NCBI GenBank assembly: GCA_028877215.1
Contig: JAPPFJ010000007.1
Coordinates: 151,883 to 215,882, forward strand
Length of the DNA: 64,000 nt
DNA from: Gemmatimonadota bacterium
GTDB taxonomy: Bacteria > Latescibacterota > UBA2968 > GCA-2709665
Direction of reading: 5' to 3'
The notes below the pieces were generated by a model that saw only the letters and a list, made by a program, of their open reading frames with translations, was not told the DNA's origin and ran no database searches. Position 1 is the stretch's first letter. The number at the start of each line of letters is the position of its first letter. Both the position numbers and the translations under genes were made by a program. Positions 34,794 to 44,335 of the stretch are shown here, in pieces.

Positions 34794-37700
34794 CTATCTG
34801 CCGGCGTGCATCCGGGAAATCGCCGGCGTGACGTACCGTGTGTGGTACTCCTGCCAGTCCATCGGATTGCGCCGGTAGACGGGGTCGTCCTCCAGCCGGC
34901 CCGGCGGCGTTTCGTACGACGACCAGGCGTGCGACGGCAGCGGCAGTACCGTCCCTGAAAACGCCGTATTGTAATCTCCGTCCTTTACCCAGCCGTCGCC
35001 CATCAGCACGAAGTCCCGCACCCAACCGTCCGGCGGGGGCCCGGGATCGGGAAAACTCAACACGAGCTCATCTCCGGCGTTCATGATCACATACCGGTCG
35101 TCTACAACCGCAAGCAGGGGGCGTACGTCTCCGAAGCGGGTGTGGTATCCCCTCAGGTCCCACCACCGGGGCGCGGTGTTCGCGGGCGCGGAATACAGAG
35201 GGACGTCGGGGGAACGCCGATCCGGATGCGAGATCTCCGAGAACCCGCGCCCCCTCAGTGCCGCGGTCCGGGATCTGACGCGATGCGTCTGCAGCTGCGC
35301 GCCGTCTGCGCGTTCAGCCCACGCCAGCCAGTCCCAGTAGATCTCCAGATTCGTCCGAAGGCGCAGGCGGCTGGACTTCACACCCGCCAGATCGATCGTA
35401 ATCGTCTTGAACTTCCCGGCGGGAAATCCCAGGTCGGGTTTCACGGTTTCCCATGTGCCGTCGCTGCGGAGCGCGTCTAGGCGAAGCCCTCTGGGTCTTA
35501 CGTCCGCGCCATGCCCCATCGCGACGTTGATCGAACTGTCCGTCGGATAGATCCATCCGTAACCGATCAGCCACCCTCCGCCGTTCTTCGCGGCTTGCGG
35601 CAGATCGACTTCAACCCAGTGATCGGCAGCGACGCCCTGGTATCGTCCCACTTCGAACGTATCGAGATAGCGTGCGTCTCTTGCGCTTACCATTGCCGCA
35701 ACATCCCGCCCCGATTCGTCCCGCGCCGCGTTCAGGGCCACAGGTGTTCCCGTTGGAATCACCTTCAGATCCGGCTGTTGCATCGCAAACCGTTCGTCCA
35801 CGAATACTGCCACGTCCGGCGGATGGTCGACCACCATCAGCTCAACCCAGTCCACGAACTGGGTCTCCCACAGTTCGGACGTGATGCGTATGTCATAGAG
35901 CCCGTCCCGCGATACCAGTTCGTCTCCCCGGATCAGGATCCAGTCCTCCGTCTGGGACACCCCCGCCGTCACCTGCGCGTTGATCCGCATCCCCAGCGGC
36001 GACCGCCAGAGAAAGTCCTTAATGAAGGCCATTTCTTCGCCATTGAAGGCGAACACCCAGGGGCAGGACCCCTTCAGACGCTGCTGGGCCAGAATGATCT
36101 GGTCGGCCGCCACGTCGAACTCCGCCTGAATGGTTCCGTTAGGCCACTGTACCCGCACCACATTCGCCAGATCGTATTCGCCCAGCCCGAAATGAACCAT
36201 GGGTGTCCGGATCGGCCGGCGCTGCGCCAGAAGACCGGACCGCGCCAACACCTCCCCGCCCAGCGCGTATGAGTTGATCCGCCCGTCCCCGCGGACGGCC
36301 CGTACCCGCGGCCGTACGACCTGCCAGTGGTATTTACGGTTGCCCCGGCTGACGACTATCCGCGGGCGCCCGTCTTCAGAGAGTCCCAGCAGATCGATGC
36401 GTCCGTCTCCGGTCAAGTCCAGGACTTCGAAGATCCTGACGCCGTTCGGCAGGACTTTGCGTCGCCAGGAACCCTCCGCATCGCCCAGCCAGCATGCGCC
36501 CTCCGCTTCGCCGCTGGCGACCAGGTCCAGTTGTCCGTTATTGTCGATATCGGCCAGAAACAGACGCGCCGGCGTCTCGAATGCCTTCGTACCGACCAGT
36601 TCACTGACTTCCCAGCGGCCGCCGCCGTGCGAGATCGACGAAACCCCGCCGCGTCCGTTCAGGATCAGCAGGTTCAGGCTGCCATCGCCGTCCACGTCTC
36701 CGGACACGAGTGCGCTTGCCTCGTGCCGGCCCTCGTACGACCGCACGAACGACCCGCTGCGCTTATTGAGAAAGACAACCAGCCGACCCCGGCTGTCGAT
36801 CAGTGCCGCATCGGGAACGCCGTCGTCATCGAGATCCGTCCATTCGAAGGCCCGCGCGCCGGACACGCCCTCGAAGGGCCGGACGACGGCGAACGTACCG
36901 TCGCCGTTGTTGCGCAGAACCAGGCATTGTTCCTGACCTCCGAGTACGAGATCCAGATCCCCATCCATTTCGATGTCCGCAGGCCATACGCCCGTATAGG
37001 CAGCCCCGATCACTTCGGCGTCGAGCGCAGTGCGGCCCGTCACATCCAGAAGCGCCCTGCCGTCGCCCTGCCGGTACAGACGAACACCACCGCCGCCTGC
37101 CACAACCAGATCCATTCCGAAGTCATTGTTCCAGTCCACCGACAGCAGACCGCGCACGCCGACACCCCCGGGTGCGGACGTTGGGACGGTCCGTCGCGAA
37201 GAATCCAGCCAGCGCACGGAATCGTCAGTTGCCATCAGCACGACGGGCGTATCCGCCCAGGCGATGCCAAGCATCGTTCCGCCCGCGGAGCTGTCGAGGG
37301 TTTTCGAAACAAAGGTGATCGACGCATCGGCCGGCGCCGGATCCGCGGACGGACTTCGCATCTTCACGAACCGCCGCAGCGGTTCTCCAGCCGCCTGGGC
37401 AGGCAGACGCACGAGACGCAGATCTCTGCGGAAAACCGGCGTTCGCAGCAGCGCGTTGTTCAGGAATGCCGCGTGCCTCGCAGCGAGCCTGAAGTCCGTT
37501 CCCGCATCCGACAGCGCCTGCAACTGGGCCCGCGCCGCTTCCGGCCACCCGCCGGTCCGGCGGGACACCCGCGCAACGTACAGCTTCAGCCCATCGGCAT
37601 CCTGCGCCTTGGCCGCCAGCCGGATCCGCTCGAGAAGGAGCGCCAGATTCGTCGGCGCCTCACCGAGCAGACCTTCCACCACGGCAAGCGCACCCGCCGC

Positions 37701-38162
37701 ATCTCCCTTCCGTTCCAGCTCACGCGCCAGCGCGTGACCCGCTTTGAGGTGCCCGGCGCCGGCAAGGCTCAACGCGCGCCGAAGGTGAAAAACCGCTTCG
37801 TCCGTGCGGCCGCGGCGGCTCTCGAATGTCCCCATCAGGAGCGCGAGCTCCGCGTTCTCCGGCGTGAGTCCCTGTGCGCGCTCCATCGATCTGATCGCCT
37901 CTTCCTCCCGGCCCAGCGAAAACTGCAACAGGGCCAGATTCGCCCACCCCGCGGGCTCACCGGGGACGTTTGCTGTCAACCGGCTGAGCGCGGCGGCGGC
38001 TCTGTCATGGGCGCCCACGTCGAGGGCCGCAAGGCCCGTATAGAAATCCGTGACCGCCTGCCGGTATGCCTCGCTTCCGGGCTCCGGGACATGGGTGTCG
38101 CACGCCCCAGAAAGGCAGGCGAGTACCAGCGCGATGGAAAGATATCTCACAGTCGAATTCAC
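34794..38162 (-). CDS. Large TPR-FG-GAP-ASPIC lipoprotein
   Basis: A 1122-residue putative lipoprotein with a lipobox (CLSGAC, C21). A TPR region spans about 30-245 (ALDVGAHDRAAAALSRL, WANLALLQFSLGREEEAIRSM). FG-GAP propeller repeats follow at about 280-640 (VDWNNDFGMDLVVAGGGG, IEMDGDLDLVLGGQE, GDVDGDGSLNLLIL, ADIDNNGQLDLVAS). An ASPIC-like segment is RINSYALGGEVLARSG...VRVQWPNGTIQ near 645-700. The last 400 residues form an unassigned beta-rich part that includes WVFAFNGEEMAFIKDFLWRSP. It lies 14 bp upstream of the smaller CRTAC1 gene. The pair probably forms a surface complex. The C-terminal part is the least understood. Confidence 0.82.
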   Translation of the reverse strand: MNSTVRYLSIALVLACLSGACDTHVPEPGSEAYRQAVTDFYTGLAALDVGAHDRAAAALSRLTANVPGEPAGWANLALLQFSLGREEEAIRSMERAQGLTPENAELALLMGTFESRRGRTDEAVFHLRRALSLAGAGHLKAGHALARELERKGDAAGALAVVEGLLGEAPTNLALLLERIRLAAKAQDADGLKLYVARVSRRTGGWPEAARAQLQALSDAGTDFRLAARHAAFLNNALLRTPVFRRDLRLVRLPAQAAGEPLRRFVKMRSPSADPAPADASITFVSKTLDSSAGGTMLGIAWADTPVVLMATDDSVRWLDSSRRTVPTSAPGGVGVRGLLSVDWNNDFGMDLVVAGGGGVRLYRQGDGRALLDVTGRTALDAEVIGAAYTGVWPADIEMDGDLDLVLGGQEQCLVLRNNGDGTFAVVRPFEGVSGARAFEWTDLDDDGVPDAALIDSRGRLVVFLNKRSGSFVRSYEGRHEASALVSGDVDGDGSLNLLILNGRGGVSSISHGGGRWEVSELVGTKAFETPARLFLADIDNNGQLDLVASGEAEGACWLGDAEGSWRRKVLPNGVRIFEVLDLTGDGRIDLLGLSEDGRPRIVVSRGNRKYHWQVVRPRVRAVRGDGRINSYALGGEVLARSGLLAQRRPIRTPMVHFGLGEYDLANVVRVQWPNGTIQAEFDVAADQIILAQQRLKGSCPWVFAFNGEEMAFIKDFLWRSPLGMRINAQVTAGVSQTEDWILIRGDELVSRDGLYDIRITSELWETQFVDWVELMVVDHPPDVAVFVDERFAMQQPDLKVIPTGTPVALNAARDESGRDVAAMVSARDARYLDTFEVGRYQGVAADHWVEVDLPQAAKNGGGWLIGYGWIYPTDSSINVAMGHGADVRPRGLRLDALRSDGTWETVKPDLGFPAGKFKTITIDLAGVKSSRLRLRTNLEIYWDWLAWAERADGAQLQTHRVRSRTAALRGRGFSEISHPDRRSPDVPLYSAPANTAPRWWDLRGYHTRFGDVRPLLAVVDDRYVIMNAGDELVLSFPDPGPPPDGWVRDFVLMGDGWVKDGDYNTAFSGTVLPLPSHAWSSYETPPGRLEDDPVYRRNPMDWQEYHTRYVTPAISRMHAGR

Positions 38163-38274
38163 CGGAGTGGGACGACCATTTAACTCTTAAATCAGAAAAG
38201 CGGAACCGTAGCAAAACGGCGCCGCACCTGAACACGCCAACACAGACAATATGGAAATGAGACGAGCCGCGCCA

Positions 38275-38733
38275 CTACGTGTCGGCAGTTCTGAAGAGAC
38301 ACCGATCCAGCGACAGCGGCATATTGCGCACAAACAACAACACCAGCGAGCACGCGATCAGCAGCAGGTCCTGCACGAGCGCCGTATTGAGCGAGCCGCG
38401 AGTGCCGTCCAGCCCGAAGCAGCCGCAGTCAAGATTCGCGCCCCGGTAGATATTAATCGCGAGGGCGACGCCGAACGACCAGAGCAGCGCGAGGGCGGCA
38501 AGCGCGGCGCTCCGGGACCAGAGACCCGCCAGCAGGCATGCCCCGGCGGCGATTTCCATCCAGGGCACGACAACGGCGAACCCGTTAATGAACGCATTTG
38601 GCAGCACGTTGTATGCGCGAACCGTCATCGCAAACAGCGCCGGCTCCGAAATCTTGGCCAGACCCGCCCACGTCAACACCCCGCCGAGCGCGAGGCGCAA
38701 GACGACGGGGACGCCGCGCCAGACCTGACTCAT
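38275..38733 (-). CDS. MauE/DoxX-type redox-associated membrane protein
   Basis: A 152-residue membrane protein with four helices, beginning at ATG 38733, which overlaps the rhodanese stop (ATGA). A longer frame upstream is only the rhodanese gene in another phase. It has the MauE hallmarks LRLALGGVLTWAGLAKISEPALF and the DCGCFG motif near residue 110. MauE/DoxX proteins are thought to pass electrons or help disulfide formation across the membrane. Pairing with a rhodanese suggests sulfur or thiol redox chemistry in the envelope. Confidence 0.85.
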   Translation of the reverse strand: MSQVWRGVPVVLRLALGGVLTWAGLAKISEPALFAMTVRAYNVLPNAFINGFAVVVPWMEIAAGACLLAGLWSRSAALAALALLWSFGVALAINIYRGANLDCGCFGLDGTRGSLNTALVQDLLLIACSLVLLFVRNMPLSLDRCLFRTADT

Positions 38734-39230
38734 GGGTCGACCCCCTTCGCTACCGGATATCCCGCTCCGGCCCATGCCCCCCAGCCGTCGAAGAAAGCGT
38801 ACACGCGCGTAAACCCGAAGCCGTTCGCCAGAAGGTGCGCCAGCCTGACGCTGGCCTGGCAACTGGCTCCGCCGCAGTAGGTGATGATTTGCGCGTCCCT
38901 CCGAACGCCTTCGAGCTTCTTCCTGCCCTTCTGATTCAGTTCGTGAGGCGTCAGGTTCACCGCACCTGGTATGTGTCCGGCCGCATAGGCGCGCGGCATG
39001 CGTGCGTCCAGGAAAAGCACGGACCCCGAGTCGTAAGCCGCTTTCGCGTCGGCAAGGCTTGCCCGAACGCCCTCGAGGTACAGGCTCCAGTTCACATGTT
39101 CGGCCTGCGTCACGTTTTTGGGAGTCTGAAGAGGAATTCCGGAAGCGGACAGGGCGTTGTAAGCAAGGCCCGCGCCCGATCCAGCCAGCAGAATAACGAT
39201 CGCCTTCAATACAAGCCGGAATCGAACCAT
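38730..39230 (-). CDS. Membrane-anchored rhodanese-like protein
   Basis: A 166-residue protein with an N-terminal helix (LVLKAIVILLAGSGAGLAYNAL) and a periplasmic rhodanese domain. Recognisable parts are VLFLDARMPRAYAAGHIPGAVNL and the cysteine loop ITYCGGASCQASVRLAHLLA, which has two Cys residues five apart. Rhodaneses move sulfane sulfur or act as thiol-redox proteins. The ATG has GGAGG upstream and a canonical sigma-70-like promoter at 39266-39294. It is co-translated with the MauE-like protein through an ATGA overlap. Confidence 0.87.
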   Translation of the reverse strand: MVRFRLVLKAIVILLAGSGAGLAYNALSASGIPLQTPKNVTQAEHVNWSLYLEGVRASLADAKAAYDSGSVLFLDARMPRAYAAGHIPGAVNLTPHELNQKGRKKLEGVRRDAQIITYCGGASCQASVRLAHLLANGFGFTRVYAFFDGWGAWAGAGYPVAKGVDP

Positions 39231-39265
39231 CGGAACGGCCTCCCGTGGATGAATCGTACGGTCTA

Positions 39266-39294
39266 TATATAACGTACACCGGTACGGCTGTCAA
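39266..39294 (-). promoter_or_regulatory. Sigma-70-type promoter for the rhodanese-MauE unit
   Basis: On the minus strand TTGACA (39289-39294) is followed by a 17-bp spacer and TATATA (39266-39271). The predicted transcript would begin near 39259, about 29 nt before the ATG at 39230, which carries GGAGG. The full -35 match and ideal spacing in the divergent gap make this the most convincing promoter in the window. Confidence 0.65.
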
Positions 39295-39317
39295 GCCTCG
39301 CCGGGTCGCCTTCCGCT

Positions 39318-39346
39318 TTGACAATTCCCATCCCGTTTGCTATTTT
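39318..39346 (+). promoter_or_regulatory. Sigma-70-type promoter for the DegT aminotransferase cluster
   Basis: On the plus strand TTGACA (39318-39323), a 17-bp spacer and TATTTT (39341-39346) form a near-consensus promoter. The aminotransferase start lies at 39495, leaving a leader of about 140 nt with no obvious conserved fold. Its -35 box is only 23 bp from the divergent promoter's -35 box, so the two may compete for polymerase. Confidence 0.55.
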
Positions 39347-39494
39347 GCATGACCTCGGAAAAACAGCCGTCGACTTCACGACGACACGGCGCAGATACCT
39401 GTTTCGGGCGCAAGATACCCGCCGGGTATGTCCGGGATGTACACGGTGGTACCGCAGCGATTCACATGGCGTTAATAAGGGGAGAACACTGGAT

Positions 39495-40784
39495 ATGTCC
39501 ATGTCGGACCTGGCTCTGGACGGCGGCCCTCCGGCGGTAACCGAACCTCAGAGTGACGGCTGGAAAACCGTCACGGGCCTGGAGAAACAATCCGTAATGA
39601 ACGTGCTGGACGGCGGTCTGGGCGATTCCTACTCCCAGATTGACGGTTTTCAGGAGGAATTCCGCGCGTTCACAGGCTCACGGTTCGCAATTGCTACCTG
39701 CAACGGGACGGCGGCCCTGCACTCGGCAGTCTTCGCATCGGGCGCCCGGATCGGCAGGGAGGTTATCGTGCCCTCCGTCACGTGGCATGCCAGCATCACG
39801 CCCATTCTGCACTGCGGCGCAACGCCCGTGTTCTGCGACGCGGACCCCCGTACCTTCTGTGCGGACCCCGCGGATGCCGAGAGCCGAATCACGGAGAAAA
39901 CGTGTGCGATCATTGTGACCCACGTTTATGGCAATCCCGCACACTTGGACGCATTCCGGGAACTCGTTGACGGAACGGACATCACGCTGATCGAAGATGC
40001 TTCGCACGCTCACGGCGCCCTCTGGAACGGCACGCCGGTGGGCTCACTCGGCCACGTCGGCTGCTTCAGCCTGCAGGGTAGCAAGCCGGTCACCGGGATC
40101 GAAGCCGGCGTGGTCGTGACCGATGACGAAGACCTCTACGACAGAATGTTGGCTCTGGGCCACTATGGAAGATGTGAAAAGGCTTTTGTCACCGACAGAT
40201 TCCGGGACCTTCGCAACATGGGTCTGGGCATCAAGTACAGGGCGAATCCCCTGGGCGTGGCCATGGCGCGCGCGCAGCTTGAACGGCTGCCCGGTCTGAA
40301 CGAAAAGAGGTGCGCATGGTTCGGGCGGCTGAACAGCAAACTGGAATCCGTCAAGGGTATACATCCCCAGGAGACCTACCCGCAGGCCGTGCGGGGCGGA
40401 CTCCTTCTGTATACCGGCACCATCGATACCCGGGAAATCGGCGCACCGGTATCCGTCATCCTGAAAGCGCTCGTGGCGGAGGGCGTGGCAACCACGCCTG
40501 CAATTACGCCCTTCGGCTACGGCGTGATGCACCTGGAGCCGCTCTTCAACGACTTCCCGTTCGACGACCTCGGCGGTCCCTGGGGCGACCTTCCTTCTGA
40601 CACGAGAATCCCCTGCAGCCGGGGCGATCTGCCGGTCAGCGAACGCATCCACGACTCAAGTTTCTGGCTGTCCACACCCGTCGATCCCAGCTCCACGTGG
40701 GTGGACCAGGTTGCCGCGGCTTTTTCAAAGGTGGCGAATCACGGCGAGCGCCTCGCGGAAATCGCGGCAGACGAGGCTGCCTGA
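39495..40784 (+). CDS. DegT/DnrJ/EryC1/StrS-family aminotransferase
   Basis: A 429-residue PLP enzyme of fold type I started at ATG 39495 with GGGGAGA upstream; an earlier in-frame start at 39318 lies in the promoter. It shows the sugar-aminotransferase motifs CNGTAALHSAV (PLP phosphate region), LIEDASHAHGA (D168, ring nitrogen) and FSLQGSKPVTGIEAG with the Schiff-base lysine K197. These enzymes transaminate keto-sugars or, as in scyllo-inosose aminotransferases, keto-inositols. It opens a plus-strand cluster of catabolic genes, so a breakdown role is as likely as biosynthesis. Confidence 0.87.
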   Translation: MSMSDLALDGGPPAVTEPQSDGWKTVTGLEKQSVMNVLDGGLGDSYSQIDGFQEEFRAFTGSRFAIATCNGTAALHSAVFASGARIGREVIVPSVTWHASITPILHCGATPVFCDADPRTFCADPADAESRITEKTCAIIVTHVYGNPAHLDAFRELVDGTDITLIEDASHAHGALWNGTPVGSLGHVGCFSLQGSKPVTGIEAGVVVTDDEDLYDRMLALGHYGRCEKAFVTDRFRDLRNMGLGIKYRANPLGVAMARAQLERLPGLNEKRCAWFGRLNSKLESVKGIHPQETYPQAVRGGLLLYTGTIDTREIGAPVSVILKALVAEGVATTPAITPFGYGVMHLEPLFNDFPFDDLGGPWGDLPSDTRIPCSRGDLPVSERIHDSSFWLSTPVDPSSTWVDQVAAAFSKVANHGERLAEIAADEAA

Positions 40785-40882
40785 GACGGACGCGTCCTCT
40801 TTCTTGAACCCCTGCGCCAATATCAGCCAATCGATGCCCTCGCCCCCGGGGGAGGGGGACAGTACCGTGGGATTGCGCTTCG

Positions 40883-43800
40883 TTGTATTTGGATCCGATT
40901 GGAGATCGACTGGCCGTGAATGCAACCTGGACTTCCCCGGAAGGCAAGGGCCACCGCGTGGTCGCATTCCCCGATCGACCCAACATCTGGATTGGCCCCC
41001 TTTCCTTTGACGAGATCCGTCGCCGGTACGCGGCCGGAAACCAGGAGGTCCGCGCCTGGGCGGACGAGTCTCTCACCGCAGCGGAAAAGTGGTCCGTAAA
41101 GCCCGATGCGTGGTTCCTGGAAACAATCTGGCACCGGGAGCCGCGCGGCATCTATACCTGCGCCTGTCCCATCCACCCCTTCAGGGTACGGTACTACAGC
41201 TATTTCGACTGGTCCCTGGATGACCCGTGGCGGCTTCACTGTCCCTATTGCAGGTCGGAACGCCGCGAATACGCGTACTATCCCAACCCCCGGTACCCGG
41301 ACGACGGTGACGGCTGTTTCCCTACCGACGAAGTGTGGCGCGCCGATCACGACGAAGCCTGGAGCAAGGCGCACGACGGCATCGCCTGGGAACACTGGGA
41401 CGGCGAGGCCCACGGCTATGTCGAACCCACCAATGCCTTTTATTTCAAGGCCCTCTGCTGGATGAATTCCCTGCGGGAGTTATCCGGCCACGTGCTCCAT
41501 CGCCTGGGCGAAGCCTGCCACGCTGCAACGCTCAAATCCGACCCCGAAACGGCAAGCCGACACGCCCGCAAGGCCCGGGTCCTCCTCGTTACGCTATCCA
41601 GAGCCTTCCTGGGCGACGCCTATCTTGCAGCACTCCTGGAAACATCCGAATCGAATCTGCGGAAACGCCTGGCCGATTTCTACGAGCCTGGTACGCCCGC
41701 GAAATCCTATTCCGGGTATCGCCTTCACGCCCCGTTCGATCATGTCGAGGGGGACCCTGAACGACCGTTGAACGCGCCGGGAGACCGCTACGGTAACAAG
41801 GGCGCCTCGATCTATCCCGGCGTGTGGAACTGGAAAGCCAGCCTCGCCCAGGATCTACTTGTCGGTTACAGCCTGATTGCGGGAACGTTCGAAGAGGCCG
41901 AGGCCGACCTGAAAACCGCCGCACTGCGCATCGTCACGTCCGTCGAAGGTGATTCACCGAAACTGGGGGACCGCGGCCGAAAACTCAAACGCGGCATTCT
42001 GGAATACACCCTCCATCCCTATACGCTTGTCACAGGCGCCGACAACCTTTCCTCCTCTACCCAGATGCCCAGGCTGCAACTCGGCCGCATTTTGGGCGAC
42101 GACCGGATCATCGAAAACGTGGCCAGAGACATACTCTACTTTCTTCATAACTTCTTTACCGGCGACGGTCTGGGCAAGGAGGGCTCGCCCTCCTACACCA
42201 GTTGGGGAATCTCAAGCGTGATGGAGGCCATTCACGGCCAGCGGGGCGCATTTGACAGGAATGCCCCCTATTACGACGGGATCCTCAACGGGATCAACAT
42301 GCTTTCCCTGCCCGTCTTCAAGCACGGACTTGGCCAGTTCCTCAAGACCGGCTTCCCCGATGGCCGCCCCATCGCCTGGGAAGACTGTGTAATCAGGGCC
42401 GCCATGCCCATGGAGCCACTCGCCCTGGCCGAGACCCACGGGGGCGGCATCCCGGATGCCTACCGCGAATACCTGAACATCGATCCGGAGGGCGATCCTG
42501 TCGTCTCGCTGAAACTCCCCATGCCCCTCCCATCCCACCTGCTGGGCCAGAACCGCAAGGCCATCCTGCGCAGCGGCCAGGGCGACCGTACCCGCACGCT
42601 CTCACTCGACTACACCGAGCGTGTCGGTCATTACCATATGGCGCCTCTAAACCTCACGCTCTTCGCCATTGGTCACGAACTGGCAACCGACCTCGGTTAC
42701 ATGGGATCCACTCACTTTATGACGGTGGATTGGATCAAGACCTTTCCCGCCCACAACACCGTCGCCATCCGCACCCGGGACGGCGATCCAATGGTCACGG
42801 ACAACCTCCGGGGAGACCTTCGGTTTTTTGCAGATCTGCCCGGCTTCAAGGCGATCGATGCCGCCGAGGAGGACGCAGACGAGCTCGGCAAAGTGCCCGG
42901 GGCCTGCCGCTACCAGCGCACTGTCGCCCTCATTGACTGTGACCCCGAAAACAGCTACATTGTCGACGTCTTCCGCGTGAATGGCGGCCACACTCACGAC
43001 TGGACGTTCCACGGCAATGGGCATCGTTTTTTCACCGAAGGCGTTGACCTGACGGATCGGCCAGACCCGTCGGAATCTCTCTACGATTTCAGCGGATTTA
43101 CATTCACACCTTCACGACGGACACCACGTGTCGGCGCCAGGTGGGGCACTCAGCGGGTTACGCAGCTCAGCGCCGGTTACAGCAACGGACCGTGGACGGC
43201 AACCTGGGGCGACGTTTCCGAATACTCGAACCCGGACGGCTCTCCGGAGATCGACACGGAAGCATTCCTGAAACTTCACATGCTTGACGCGCCCGGATCC
43301 GAGATCATCGTCGGCACCGGCCCCGCACAGCGCTGGCTTGACAACCGCGACCTGGGCGAGCAGATGAAGCTGGTCACCGTCCGCCGCCGGAACAGTAACC
43401 TCCCGAACACGTTTCTGGCCGTCCATGAACCCTACCGCAACAGCCCGTTCATCGAACGGGCCAGCCGCCTATCCTGTGAGAATCATGAAGCCGAAGGGTT
43501 TCAGGTGACGCACAGCCGGGGTACGGATCTGGTCCTTAGCAATCCCTCCGGCGCGCCTTGTGAAATCTCCAATGACGGCGGCGAATTGCACAGCGACGGC
43601 GAACTCGCCTACGCGTCATTCGATGCACACGGCCTCCGCATGCTTGCGATCATCGGGGGCACTTTCGCCGAAGCCGGCGGTCGCCGGCTCCAACCCCTGC
43701 CCACCATTGAAGGGCTGCTTACCGGATTCGACGACGTCGAAAAAACCCTGACGATCCAACCGGAAGCCGAGATTGCGGACCCCAACGCACTCCCGGGAAA

Positions 43801-44227
43801 GACCATCACCATACGTCATCGCAAACGTGCCTCCGCATACACCATCCGATCCGCCGAAAGGAGTCCTGACGGGGCCTGTACTCTGCGCCTGGACGGTTAT
43901 CCGCACCTGGCCGTGGGCTATCTGCTTGTCACCGCGGTCGAAAAAGACCGAGCCTGGGTCGAGCCGCCGCCGGTCATCCAGGGCAAGGAAGATAACCTGA
44001 ATATCTACAAAGCAGGACGAGATCGACGCCTTGTTTTCATCCAACCCCTGAACGACCGGGTCTCGGAAGACATTCTGGATGAGCGGGGCACGCGCATCCG
44101 AACACGGTACGCCCTGCGCCTCGACGCAGCAGAACACGTGTCCGCCGGTGATGAAATTGCCTTTTCCGCCCTGCACCCGGGCGTGGATCGATTCCGCATC
44201 TTCGGATCGGGCCACTGGCAGCGGTAG
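40883..44227 (+). CDS. Large heparinase II/III-like protein
   Basis: A 1114-residue protein starting at TTG 40883 (GGGA upstream; a later GTG is possible). A Cys/His cluster near residues 93-123 (C93, C95, H98, C120, C123) resembles a zinc site. A helical toroid-like region spans about 180-520. A beta-rich second half holds AHNTVAI near 622 and YIVDVFRVNGGHTHDWTFHGNG near 690, both typical of heparinase II/III and oligoalginate-lyase folds, which use His and Tyr for beta-elimination of uronate polysaccharides. No signal peptide is seen, which is odd for a lyase and suggests cytoplasmic oligosaccharides or an unrecognised export path. It is longer than most family members (600-850). Confidence 0.65.
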   Translation: MYLDPIGDRLAVNATWTSPEGKGHRVVAFPDRPNIWIGPLSFDEIRRRYAAGNQEVRAWADESLTAAEKWSVKPDAWFLETIWHREPRGIYTCACPIHPFRVRYYSYFDWSLDDPWRLHCPYCRSERREYAYYPNPRYPDDGDGCFPTDEVWRADHDEAWSKAHDGIAWEHWDGEAHGYVEPTNAFYFKALCWMNSLRELSGHVLHRLGEACHAATLKSDPETASRHARKARVLLVTLSRAFLGDAYLAALLETSESNLRKRLADFYEPGTPAKSYSGYRLHAPFDHVEGDPERPLNAPGDRYGNKGASIYPGVWNWKASLAQDLLVGYSLIAGTFEEAEADLKTAALRIVTSVEGDSPKLGDRGRKLKRGILEYTLHPYTLVTGADNLSSSTQMPRLQLGRILGDDRIIENVARDILYFLHNFFTGDGLGKEGSPSYTSWGISSVMEAIHGQRGAFDRNAPYYDGILNGINMLSLPVFKHGLGQFLKTGFPDGRPIAWEDCVIRAAMPMEPLALAETHGGGIPDAYREYLNIDPEGDPVVSLKLPMPLPSHLLGQNRKAILRSGQGDRTRTLSLDYTERVGHYHMAPLNLTLFAIGHELATDLGYMGSTHFMTVDWIKTFPAHNTVAIRTRDGDPMVTDNLRGDLRFFADLPGFKAIDAAEEDADELGKVPGACRYQRTVALIDCDPENSYIVDVFRVNGGHTHDWTFHGNGHRFFTEGVDLTDRPDPSESLYDFSGFTFTPSRRTPRVGARWGTQRVTQLSAGYSNGPWTATWGDVSEYSNPDGSPEIDTEAFLKLHMLDAPGSEIIVGTGPAQRWLDNRDLGEQMKLVTVRRRNSNLPNTFLAVHEPYRNSPFIERASRLSCENHEAEGFQVTHSRGTDLVLSNPSGAPCEISNDGGELHSDGELAYASFDAHGLRMLAIIGGTFAEAGGRRLQPLPTIEGLLTGFDDVEKTLTIQPEAEIADPNALPGKTITIRHRKRASAYTIRSAERSPDGACTLRLDGYPHLAVGYLLVTAVEKDRAWVEPPPVIQGKEDNLNIYKAGRDRRLVFIQPLNDRVSEDILDERGTRIRTRYALRLDAAEHVSAGDEIAFSALHPGVDRFRIFGSGHWQR

Positions 44228-44335
44228 CTTTCCGCCCCTGAAGGATGAAAGGGAGCCGTCGCATCAAAACGGATAACACATCTCGATAAATACCCCTTGT
44301 TTCACGTCCCGGAAAACGCGTCACGGAGAAAAGAT

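Noticed and set aside
34780..35025. Extension of the smaller CRTAC1 protein by 82 residues
   Set aside because: The extension overlaps the 3' end of the 1122-residue gene and encodes an Arg-rich, non-homologous stretch; ATG 34779 fits the signal helix.
38275..39324. Long 349-residue reading frame containing the MauE-like protein
   Set aside because: Its first half is the rhodanese gene read in another phase; the real start is the ATG at 38733 overlapping the rhodanese stop.
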